From Stratiolaelaps scimitus (Eukaryota > Arthropoda > Arachnida > Mesostigmata > Laelapidae), in contig JABWDB010000071.1 of assembly GCA_019614645.1 (NCBI GenBank), positions 124,001-188,000 on the forward strand: 64,000 nucleotides of DNA, given 5' to 3'. The position numbers and the translations under genes are program-made. Under the pieces are notes generated by a model that saw nothing but the letters and a program-made list of their open reading frames with translations, was not told the DNA's origin and made no database searches. Positions 11,901-22,300 of this stretch are shown here, piece after piece (position 1 is the first letter of the stretch; every line of letters begins with the position of its first letter).

Positions 11901-14900
11901 GGTTTTATATGATGTAAGCGGAGCACAAAGAGCTATGCCCATTAGATCAACGCCACTGAGCCTCACGATTACGTGAACTTGGCCATCCATGCTGCACAAA
12001 CCCTGATAGCACATGTTGAAGGCCGAGCGGAAGGTAGATACAAAGACGTCGCCTCCGTTGATCTCGTACGCTACGTACTCGATATCAGGTGATACCCAAC
12101 AGTTTGTTTGGCCGTACATTGTTTCCGGCCGAAGTGTTGCAGCCACGAGGAAGATGTTGCGTCCTGCACAGTCGATTGAAAAACATAACACTTTGTTTGT
12201 TAAATGCTTTCGGTGATACAATTGAGTCGGTATATACAACCAACTAAGTGACTGGTTAGTTTATGAGTCTGCTTGTGATGAATCCATGCGTTTGACGCAT
12301 CCCATGTTTGATTCTGGTACACGAGACATCTCAGGGTGTCCGCGACTCTTCCACGAAATATCTACAACATCACTTCAAAATATATACGAGAGTCTAAGAT
12401 GCTTGAACGGGTACCTAGAGAGTCTACGACAGTAGAAGAAAGGATAGAGCGTAGAACAGAGCACGGTATCGACTTTTATAATACGACCATACCATACAAA
12501 ATGAGTCATGTTTGCTGAAATATATTTTTAAATAATCAACGAGCGCAATGGATAATATAGAATTGGGCCATGTGGCAAACCGAGTCCATCTGTAGCATCT
12601 TGATGATCACTTCTACTAAAACGCATTATTACATTTAAGTAAGTTACATTTTAGCATATTCGAGCTATGGAGCACTGCTCAGACCTTTACGTAAGCCAAT
12701 AAGTGTTGTATGTAATATCATCTTTTTGTCATTAAAGATGAGTCAAACCCCATCACCCACTCCGTCACCTTTAAGCTGTGCCAACACTTTGGGTAAGGGT
12801 TGCTGAACTTTCATTTTGACCAAAGTGTACTCCTGGGGCCCGATCCCTTCTCCGGTTTGACGGTCATGATCCATACAGGGCTGGTTCGTTTTCGGCGAGA
12901 AGATGGTGTATCTACCGTAAATAAGAAAAAAATTGTTACCAGCGAAACGTCTTTACTTCATTACGTAACCATCTGTTTAATGGACACAGATGTTCCAGTT
13001 TAATTTTTGAGAAGCCGGAAAGAACATACGACGCACCTCGGCGGTACTATGGGGGACAAGGGCGCCAGATTTAGGATCGTTCGATCCCTATATGAGTATA
13101 TTTTTAATGTTTACGTTTCTAATATGAGCTCAATATGCAGTTGCGTTGGCCAACGTGAATATCGTTTATATTATATAATAGTAATATACAAGGTGGAGTG
13201 GAGTAAGCGTCCTGTATTCGAAGTAGCCTCCACCGCATATTCTTAGCGAGGATATTCGTGCTGGCAGTTTTAAGCCCTTACGAAGAAAGAATGGCATCGG
13301 GGAATAATGCCCTACGGCGACCTAATACTAAAAACATCTCTGAGAACCGAAACGGCGATATCTAGACACCCTTTTGAAATACTGAAGACGATCTTGGCCT
13401 TCGTTGCTAACTCAATACTGTTGAGAGGCACATTTTTAATATCTGAGATGAAGATACAGAACAAGATTTGAACAAAACAGGAATGTTATGGAACTCCTAT
13501 GGGACACAGCGAGAGAGAAAAGAACGTTCTATTCAATTTCATTTTGAAGCAACGATTTGACAAATTACTCTCTGTGCGTTCTATCATATATATTGAAAGT
13601 CAATTTATTTTACTAGTTTCGCAGAAGATAAAGTGCTTATATTTAATCCGGGTGCCTTTACGATGGTAAGTGCACCAAAGTAATCGCATATGGAAACCAG
13701 AAATGTGCATATTCGACATGGTCTTCTTTACTATTTTCATGACAAGAAAAATGCCGCTGAGACCGCGAAGTATGTGCAAGGAGAATTCGCAGCATCAGAA
13801 AGAATCGGTCAAAACTGGTTTCAGCGCTTTAGAACTGGATATTTCCAACTGTTCATTTCGATTTGAATGACAAGGAACGAACGGCCACTTAATTCGAGAG
13901 CTTGCCGCTCGGCAGAGAGTACACCAACTATAGTATGCCGTGTACATGCGCTACGAAAAGTACAAAAGGAAGGAACATCGATGGCAAATGAACTCAATGA
14001 AGATGCCAATAAACCGTCACACATTTTTGTTTTTCGCTGCTTGTTCGTCAAACATGGATGAGGGACTGCTGTATTATAAACTGCTCACACCTGGTGACAC
14101 GCTCAACGCAGAGCGTTACACAACGCTACTCAGTCTGCTAAGCCGAGAAATTGACAGGAAACGCATGTGGACTACCAAAGCAACAATACTCACCTCTTTC
14201 CAAACTTGATTCGGTTTTTCTGCTTCAGGCGAATGAATTGCCATCGAACAAAGGAATCGTAGAACGGATTTACATCTGTTGTTATCATTGAGCGACGCCA
14301 ATCGACTCGGATTCCCATTCGCTGGAGATCCGACATAATCACTGGTGGAAAATAGTCCAACCTGGCCAACGAATGTCGTTAACAAAAACAGTTCGGTTCT
14401 TAATAGTTCCAGATAATCGTTTAGTGTTGGCGAGGACGATAGTGAATAGTTTGCAAATATTATATTGGAATGAACAATTGCTATTGTTTAAATCGTTAAT
14501 TTTTTTTAGAGAAATATACATTCGTCGTACAACTATACATATTATATACACTAACAGAGTTAAGTTCGAAATTTCTCGATAAAATAATCAGATATTATGA
14601 GTTCTCAGTGGCATGTATTAGTGGCAGTTTGCGCATGAACCCTGCCAAAGTTGTCCGCTGATAGAATGACACATAATCCTTTTTTGGGAAAAAATGTGAG
14701 TTTTCACACCAAAATATGACACATATATGTAGGTTTTCGAAAAAAAAGTCCTCCTATCAAAATGCGTCAATAGTGAGTTCACCCGGTGAACACTGTACTC
14801 ATGTACAGTTAAGGTTAATACCAGTAATGTGCGTCGGCGAATTTCCTGATCTCCTCGTCAGCGAGACCAAGGCTTTGCATAATCTGCCACTGATACTTGG

Positions 14901-17550
14901 CGGAGCCTGTCTTGGCTGCCGCCTTGCTTTTCTTTCCTTTAGCCTTCGACTTCATCTGATCCTCAATGCTGGCCTTCTCCTGCAAAAAAAATTACTATGT
15001 AGCTATAATATACCTCACTTCATAACCGCAATATAATACAAGAACAAATTAATTCAAGGGATGACAATGATTTACATACGATATTTTACAGTGTTAGTAA
15101 GCAAGGTCGGCGCTGATACTTTCACTCTGGGAAAAGTGTCTGAAATTAGAACCACTTCTTTTTCTAAGATCGCTCGACACCTTCTGAGACATTCAATTCA
15201 TTTACTGTTCATATATTGAAACATAAAAGCCACACAGGCAAATGGAGTTTAAATAGCGCTAGTTAGGCCATTGTATGGTATTTACATTTCTAATGCAAAT
15301 GAATATGACCTAAGAAATAGAATGTTCTAATGTAACTGTAATTACTTTAATAACTATTTAAATTAACCCGTGGTAATAATTTGGTGACTGTTTCAATTGT
15401 TAAATGTGATCTGCTAGATCTAAAAGGAAATTTTTCTGTGGACGAGGTAAACATTGACAAACATTTCAGGATGAAAAACTTGCAGTATTGCTGGATGAAA
15501 AATGTGCTTATAAATCTGCGCAAAACAGTTAATGCTGAAGGTTACGAAAGCTTTAAACTAAGCAGTCCAATTGAAAAAATAAGACACTTTATGGGTCAAG
15601 CTAGTCGTAAAATGGTTTTGTTCTCCCTCATACGGCTTCGAATGTGCAAAAAGGCAGACTTTTCTTTTACAATACTACATATTTCGAAAATGCAAAACTA
15701 TGGGCCGGAGAGCGGTTGTCGGGAGACGAGGAGGTCAGAAAATGGTAAGAAGATGACCCATTTTTTGTACTTCTGATCCCTTGTGGTGAAATTAAAATTA
15801 AAATATGGGTGAAAAGGACAAATAATTTATAGCACCTGATATATGGGACCGTTGAATGTACAGGCGGCATGGATCTGAGGTATGATGAAGTATATAGCGT
15901 AGCGGGAATAATAAAATGCAAATTGTCCAAAGTTCGGCCAAGTAGAAATAATAACATTTAATTTTCGCATTAATCATGAGAAAGGTATGCAGATCGTTTT
16001 AATTTCCCGGTTGCCCCTACACTAAAAAGCCTACAGACAAAATTTAAAAAACAAAGCATATTCTCATTTTCAATGGAAAGTCTGAAAAAATTAACTCCTG
16101 GCTATAAATGAAATTGCCAGACGACATAGCGATAAAGCTAATAATTGTTTTAAGTGTCTTAATTCCTATTTATTAACTGTACATAATGGTAACGTTTGTA
16201 TATGATTGGAATTAGCCTTTAAAATAAATCTGTGTCAAAATAATTAGTTTCGTTTGCACTAAAAGGGGGTCGCCTACCTCGGGCTTTTCATGGGTAGGTG
16301 ACATGTCTTCCGAAGGAAATTGCGGCGGATAGCCATACTGCTCCATCTCACGCGCCAGCTTGTCGGCGCACGCTTTGATCGGCATTCCGGTACAGTGGAA
16401 ACCGAAAGGAAAGAGACATCTTTTCCCCTGAAATACCCAATGAGTGCCATTTTACGACCTTAAGTAATAGTTTTATTTTTTGTATACACTTAACAAATGA
16501 CAAAATGTATATGTGCAGGATGTTCGGAAAGTCGCTCATTGCCTAACATCATCATCTAAAGTATTCAAACTGAACCCTGTGATGTTTCTTTTTTATCAGC
16601 CTTGGCATAGTCACACAAACACACAAAGTTGCATGATTTCCTGAACGCGTTCAAAATATTACATAATCCTTCAACCCTATCCATTGTGGCTCTAGTAAAA
16701 CCGTTCAGAAGCTTAAGAAGCCTCCCCGGAGTTGCTTAACTTTGTGAGTAGCCTCAGATTGAGTTGAGATACATACATATATATATATATATATTGAGTA
16801 CTGCACTAACCAACCGGATTCGAACCAGCGTATTTACACGATTAAAAATCTTTGAGAGTGGGTTGCTTATACCTATGTAGTTACAATATTTAATATCAGA
16901 CCGGTAGGTGTCAATAAGTAATCTCATTAAGCAGCTTACATTGTACATGTTTAAAAAATAACTTCTTATAACTTTCAATGTGCAGAAACAAATGTACATA
17001 TTACATCACTTACAGTCATATTTCTTCCACTCTGATATACCTTCCTAATTATTATGATTATTATTTTTATGTAGTATCATAAATGATGCTTCCCGTACAC
17101 TCTTGGCCTCGGGGGGAGGGCGGTGAGGAATCATGGTGTTTGGTTTCGAACTAGGATGCCGTAGATGTGAAACAAAAAACCAGCTTTGCAAAATTGAAAA
17201 TGTTGCTACAATTCTATGCTTTCGTATAATTTCATAATTCACGTTGTATTATTTATATTGAGCCACCTAAATGACGTTGAAACCAATGTGATCAAGGTAC
17301 GAACCTGCATACGCTGATATCCAACAGCAAATTCGCACTTGCTGAGGGAGAACGTATGTCCAAGATGCAGACGGCCATTTGCGTACGGAAACGGGAAAGT
17401 CGTGAAAAATTTGTGCTTATTCTCCTGACTTGGATTGAAGTCGCTGGGGGCATCTTCCTCGAATATTTTCTGATCGTTCCAGAATTTCTGAACCTCTACC
17501 TCGATAGCCTGAAGCGCCCGAACTTTAAATGTGCCCTTCCGTTCGGTCAT
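5923..17550 (-). CDS. LARS1: Cytosolic leucyl-tRNA synthetase (10 exons)
   Basis: This class I synthetase charges tRNA-Leu in the cytosol. I place coding exons at 17550-17305, 16427-16278, 14979-14822, 14361-14194, 12911-12769, 12163-11616, 11242-11038, 10661-10392, 9832-8355 and 6117-5923. All are GT-AG, all phases join, and the sum is 3561 nt (1186 aa plus stop; animal LARS1 is about 1176). The start MTERKGT matches the family N-terminus. The HIGH motif is HLGH at about 62-65, followed by [14 protein letters not shown] in exon 2. KMSKS is at about 723-727. The editing (CP1) domain in exon 6 keeps [12 protein letters not shown] and [11 protein letters not shown], so proofreading should work. 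The C-terminal extension ends [10 protein letters not shown]. It is a single intact gene, divergent from PITHD1. Identification is very secure; exact splice sites are inferred. Confidence 0.96.
6118..8354 (-). other. LARS1 intron 9 with possible retroelement debris
   Basis: This 2.2-kb intron separates the last exon from the rest. Its first half is AT-rich without features. About 7300-8170 is GC-richer with short coding-like stretches, including an [12 protein letters not shown] string near 7840 that recalls the SDH motif of the apurinic-like endonuclease of non-LTR elements. Frames are broken and I cannot name a family. Confidence 0.35.
9833..12162 (-). other. LARS1 introns 6-8, mostly featureless
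   Basis: Introns 9833-10391, 10662-11037 and 11243-11615 flank exons 7 and 8. Apart from the retroposon at 9927-10060 they hold AT-rich sequence with no recognisable gene, repeat or RNA. Confidence 0.5.
9910..10077 (+). mobile_element. Short retroposon ('family P') flanked by a 17-bp direct repeat
   Basis: The 134-bp segment 9927-10060 in LARS1 intron 8 is bracketed by two perfect copies of tatatatgtatattata (9910-9926 and 10061-10077). The element contains an internal 20-22 bp tandem duplication (gacaggt..atagtaatacc, about 9952-9994) and ends gaggcctgtcagatagggga...cagctcgaaaaaaaacag. The same end occurs at 52131-52184, also between long direct repeats. Long duplications and an A-rich 3' end are typical of target-primed retroposition of a non-autonomous element. 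Because the duplicated sequence is AT-rich, chance matching is less negligible here than at the second locus. Confidence 0.65.
12164..12768 (-). other. LARS1 intron 5, featureless
   Basis: A 605-bp intron with one 60-codon plus-strand ORF (12336-12518) that lacks any recognisable motif. I see nothing else. Confidence 0.45.
13680..14175 (+). pseudogene. Mariner-family transposase relic, internally deleted
   Basis: It lies antisense in LARS1 intron 4 (12912-14193). Translations show [10 protein letters not shown], then [20 protein letters not shown] and NWFQRFRTG (13687-13850), which is the order of the N-terminal helix-turn-helix DNA-binding region of mariner transposases. After stops and frame changes come a [15 protein letters not shown] piece (about 13945) and [19 protein letters not shown] (about 14065-14115), which corresponds to a segment near the middle of the catalytic domain. 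The first catalytic Asp region and everything after 14175 are missing or unreadable, so the copy is dead. I did not find terminal inverted repeats. Confidence 0.75.
14980..16277 (-). other. LARS1 intron 2, contains an unexplained antisense ORF
   Basis: This intron holds a 131-codon plus-strand ORF (15381-15776) with lysine- and leucine-rich composition and no motif I recognise. It has no initiation context or poly(A) signal that would mark it as a gene. The rest is AT-rich. Intron 3 (14362-14821) is likewise featureless. Confidence 0.4.
16428..17304 (-). other. LARS1 intron 1, with a B-box-like relic and an AT microsatellite
   Basis: An (AT)n run occupies about 16778-16795. On the minus strand at about 16806-16826 there is ggttcgaatccgg, a good RNA polymerase III B box, but I cannot assemble a tRNA cloverleaf or a convincing A box at higher coordinates. 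It may be an old tRNA-derived SINE fragment. Confidence 0.35.
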
Positions 17551-19083
17551 TGCGATGTCTGAGACTTAACAACACAAAATTGTATAAACAAACAGTAAAA
17601 AAAAATTATTAATTTTGGATACTTTCCCATTTCCAGACCTCCGAGCCATGCGTATATGTTGCTATATACTAATTTGTATTTTCTAAGTATTCAAGCATAA
17701 ATGGAATTTCAAAGAATTAAGATGTCATAAGTACGTTGGATTTGTCAGTTCTATTATGTTTTCTAACCCCAGGAAAATGAGTCTTAGGTAGTGCCAGGAA
17801 GGGAGTAAGTATGTGAAATAGCACTAGACTCTACAAGCATTGAGAATGCACGGGAGGAATCTGAAAAGTGGATGTGTGTGGTATGTTCCCTCCACTGGCA
17901 AATATGGGAGCGTATATGATAGAAAATGCTTGGTCAGAAATTCTAGCTCCTATCCTCGTTTGAGACATAGAAAACGGATATGGCAGTATAACTATTATTT
18001 AGCTCAGCTACATGTTCACTGATTGTATCAGCCAGTATTCGTTTGATATAGAAGCTGGCATGGTGTACAAGGTATATCTCGGAGGATAAACCCACTCGCT
18101 TTCGTAAGTCCGGAAATACCTTCATACTTAATACCCATAAGAAAGTTGTCAGAACGTGCTAATTGCACCGGGCAATGCGGTGCACCTAAAAGTAGCTAAA
18201 ACAACCCAAACAGACCCGAATATTAAAATTCCCATTTAAATGCTCTTGAGTTTCCACGTTACCACTTCATGAAATTTCTTAATCACTGAGTACGAGGCAA
18301 GGACGGGGGTTTATGCTAATTAAGGCCACACACGTTCGAATTATAAGCATCAAACGAATCACAAATCATCATCATAACTTTTAATTAACAAAGGTAATAC
18401 GTTTTTATTTTTGCTGACTTGTATATGTCTTATTGTATGCTGTTTTGTAAAAATAACAATAAACAATTACTGCCATTATTTATCTAACACAATGAGATAA
18501 CAACAACAACCTTTAAGAAGCTGACGATGATGAGGAGGGCATCATTTGGTTCGAAATTACTCACTTTTAAATTACGATATAATTCACAATGGTAACAGTA
18601 TATATATATATAACGTGTGACTGTGCGATTATTTGTGTCACACAGCCACGTTCATCCACTTCGCCTCTCCATAGCTCTCTCTAGTTTTTACGGGTCTACA
18701 GCAGAAAATAATAAACAGCCTGTCGTGATATACAACAAATAGGTAAATATAGCGACCTCCTTTCAGTGGCGAGTATTCTTAGTTCGCGCTACATATTGCA
18801 TCATCAAAAAAGAAAAAGTAGTACATGACGACATTACCAGGCTAGCAAGTGTTAACTAAGGTAATGTAGGCCCTAATATATAGTGCGATAGTTAATTTGA
18901 AATTTTTTTGCATTAACTGCTTATAAAAAATGGAACAATCAGTGCTTATGCTAGAACACCAGATTAACGTATTCACATTGAAACACTGCATGTACCCCAA
19001 TTTGCACCTAATTATTTTCTTAGAGACGAACCTGATAGTTGACTCAAGTGAATAATTGATATTGTTTAAATTTCACCTGGGAT

Positions 19084-19137
19084 TCGAGACACGTGAAATC
19101 AATCGTCCACGTGAAACCAAACTTCCACGTCGAAAAG
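19084..19137 (+). promoter_or_regulatory. Three tandem 18-bp units with E-box cores
   Basis: CACGTG occurs at 19090-19095 and 19108-19113 and CACGTC at 19126-19131, spaced exactly 18 bp apart. The surrounding bases also repeat (consensus close to tccacgtgaaaccaa). CACGTG is the recognition site of bHLH and bHLH-ZIP factors such as Myc/Max, USF, MITF/TFEB and CLOCK/CYCLE. The array sits 265-305 bp upstream of the PITHD1 start codon and could also serve LARS1. Confidence 0.6.
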
Positions 19138-19261
19138 TGCTTCGAACACAGTTGCAGAAGTCGCAATCGCGAGGGCGATTGGTTGGGCGCACCACTGACT
19201 GACGATGATGATGATGATTACGGTGGTACTGCTACCAAAAACCAAGCTCTCTAGCGCCCTC

Positions 19262-19304
19262 TATAAATAAACAACGACGGACGACCCGATATGAATCCTC
19301 AGTT
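19262..19304 (+). promoter_or_regulatory. PITHD1 candidate core promoter (TATA plus initiator)
   Basis: TATAAATA at 19262-19269 is followed by TCAGTT at 19299-19304, which fits the arthropod initiator TCAGTY with the A at 19301. The distance from the TATA T to that A is 39 bp, longer than the usual about 30, so the true start may lie a few bases upstream. A start at 19301 would give a 5' UTR of 95 nt and exclude the tiny upstream ORF beginning at 19291. Confidence 0.45.
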
Positions 19305-19395
19305 TTGAGACAACATTAGTGAACAACTAATTGAGAGGAAACGAAAACCATTACCTGAAATTTACAAATTGCGCAGTTGACATCAGTGCAACAAA

Positions 19396-22300
19396 GTGAT
19401 GTGGAACGCAGGACATTGCTCTCATCAGCACGCAGACCACGGGGGAGATGATGCACATTGTGGGCCAGAGCTCGGAATTCAGTATACGTTGTACACGAAA
19501 ATCGACATCAATAATGTGCAGTGTCTCAACGAAGCCATCGAGGGATCAGGAAAAACTGTATTCAAACCGTGGGACGAACGGTTGGACTTTAGCAGGGTAA
19601 ATAAATTTCAAAGGACCCTGGTGAACAATATCACAGAGGGAGCTAGTTATTTACCAATATAGCTTTTGGCTTTGAAGTGAACGCTTTGATGTCACTCTCA
19701 TAATGTTTATTGAAAATGTTGCTCAAGTAAATACATTTAATACGAAATATCATCGCATACAGTTTGTTTAAATACTACTAAATGCACTATACATATATAG
19801 GCAATGCTTAGACCTTTATTTGACAGTATGTGACAGCATGTTTTGTTCTATATGCTTTCTAATAATGCGTCGAACAGCAAATGGCGGCCTCCATGATTTT
19901 GAGTGCAACAAACGCTTTGCCTGACGTGAACGGCCAGAACCTATACTTTGCCTCAAAATACTGAAACCAGTTAAGATCGTATCTCGTTCGTGAACATCGG
20001 AACAACACGCTAATGCAGAAGTGAGATTTGGAATTTCGAAATGGGCATCTTGCATTTCCGCAAATCACTCCAAGCCACACGTACGCTGTTTAGTCGCAGT
20101 GGGAAGTGGGACGTAACGTTTACGCGCGATGTCAAGAAAGATATCGAGACATTCTGGGAGAAAAAGGTTGCCCAACGAAAGATGTACCCTTCAAGTGACA
20201 AGGTTTATGTACTTTCCATGTTTCCTTACCCATCTGGAAACCTGCACATGGGCCACGTCCGAGTCTACACTATCGGGGATGTGATGGCCCGTTACTATAG
20301 CATGCAACAAAAAAATGTTTTCTATCCCATCGGGTGGGATAGTTTTGGATTGCCAGCAGAAAACGCCGCCATTGAACGAGGTGAAGATCCCAATGAGTGG
20401 ACACGAAAGAACATAACCAGCATGACTCGCCAGTTGCGTGAACTGAATTTCAGTTTTAATTGGGAACAAGAGATCTCAACTTGCGATCCATCCTATTACC
20501 GCTGGACTCAGTTTTTATTCATCAAATTGTTCGAAAAAGGACTTCTATACCGTAAGGAGGCCATTGTTAACTGGGATCCTGTGGACAATACAACTCTGGC
20601 CGACGAACAAGTTGATCCGGATGGACGCAGCTGGAGATCTGGCTCGAAGGTTGAAAAGCGATTGCTTAGGCAATGGTTTGTGCGCACGACGAGGTATTCA
20701 AGAGAACTTTTTCATGGTCTGGATGGACTCCAAGGATGGGGCGACATTGTAGGCATACAAAAAGGCTGGATTGGAGATGTTGATGAGGGGACAATTTTCA
20801 GATTTGGTCTTGATGAAGGCTTGTCAATAACTGAATTAGACGTTTGGACGGCCCAACCAGAGTTGATGGTCGGAGCTGCATTTATTGTGATTAGCAAGGA
20901 CCACCTACTAGCAGATACACTGAAGACAAAGAACATATTTGCTAGAAATCCCTTTAATGGGGATCATTGTATTCCCATATTTGTGAACGAAGGCGAGTTC
21001 GATATTCCAAAATCGACAGGCGCCTTTGTTGGAGTGCCATCTTATTCAGATAGTGAAGCAAATTTTGCCAAGACTAAAAAGATTGAGTTTCAAAATGTGA
21101 TCGATGGAGAACAGATTGTCAATTCCGGCAAATTTAATGGGCCGATACTAGAAGCCCGTGAAAAAGTGTTAGATTTTGCTAAAGCTAGTAAAATTGGAGG
21201 ACTGCCTGCAAGTAGGTACTTAAAAGATTGGCTCATTTCCCGCCAAAGGTACTGGGGCACGCCAATACCCATTGTTCATTGCAAGCAATGCGGACCGGTG
21301 CCGGTTTCAGAAAAAGATCTCCCAGTTAAGTTACCGATACTCCGGAAGGGTTGCAAGCTAGCCGACGCCAAAGAGTGGACTCGCACCCCGTGCCCGAAGT
21401 GCGGTGAAGATGGAGAAAGAGACACTGACACAATGGACACATTCGTAGATAGTTCATGGTACTTTATGAGATTTCTGGATCCAGCTAATTCAGATCAGCT
21501 GGTAGACCCCTTAGTTTCCTCTAAGATGATGCCTGTGGACTTGTATATTGGGGGATTAGAACATGCAGTCATGCACCTCTATTACGCGCGATTTATGGCA
21601 TACTTCATGCATAAAGAACTTGGTCTTGGATGCCCTGATGATCCCGAACCGTTCAAGAGGATGATTATACAAGGAATGGTCCTTAACGAGACCTTCCGAG
21701 TTGAATCAACGGGCGAATACGTGTCCAGAAGTCGAATCGACTTCGGTGATTCCATGAAGCCGAGAACGCTGGATACAGGTTTGACTGTCTCTGTGGAATG
21801 GGATAAAATGTCGAAATCAAAACACAATGGCATCGTGCCACAGCATGTCACGAACATGTATGGAATAGATACAACGCGCCTCTTTATTCTTGGTGAGTGC
21901 TCACCTACTTCACGTTTTAAGTGGCCAGGTCTGTCCTTTAAAGGCCTGGCTGGTTGGCAGGATAAACTATGGATGACAGTGGGGAATTTTCGCGAGTCCA
22001 GAGAAGTTGCCAAAGGAGGTGTAAATGCGGATCATGAACACCGTTGTCGGAAGGCTCGAAACTCTTTTATAAAATCCTGCAAGTTCAATTTTGAAACGAC
22101 CCATCAGCTTAACCTTATTATTAGAGATATGCAAACGTACACGAATGCTCTACGCAATGGAGTGCGAGGTCCAGAAGGATTTCTAGGACCAGAATACGAG
22201 CGAGCCCTTGGAGATCTCATAATTTGCCTAGCACCGTTCTGTCCACACTTTGCATCTGAATTGTGGGCTGGCTTCTTTGACAAAATACGCTACACCAGCT

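Larger units (their letters stand above)
17551..19395. promoter_or_regulatory. Divergent spacer between LARS1 and PITHD1
   Basis: 1.85 kb between the start codons of LARS1 (minus) and PITHD1 (plus). The PITHD1-proximal 320 bp carries the E-box repeats, a TATA box and an initiator listed separately, plus a short GAT run at about 19202-19218. The LARS1-proximal part is AT-rich with no clear core promoter. I see no gene in it. Confidence 0.5.

Noticed and set aside
16806..16900. tRNA gene on the minus strand
   Set aside because: Only the B box is convincing; no acceptor stem or A box at the right distance could be paired.
21582..22013. 143-codon minus-strand ORF opposite LARS2
   Set aside because: Shadow of the conserved LARS2 coding strand.
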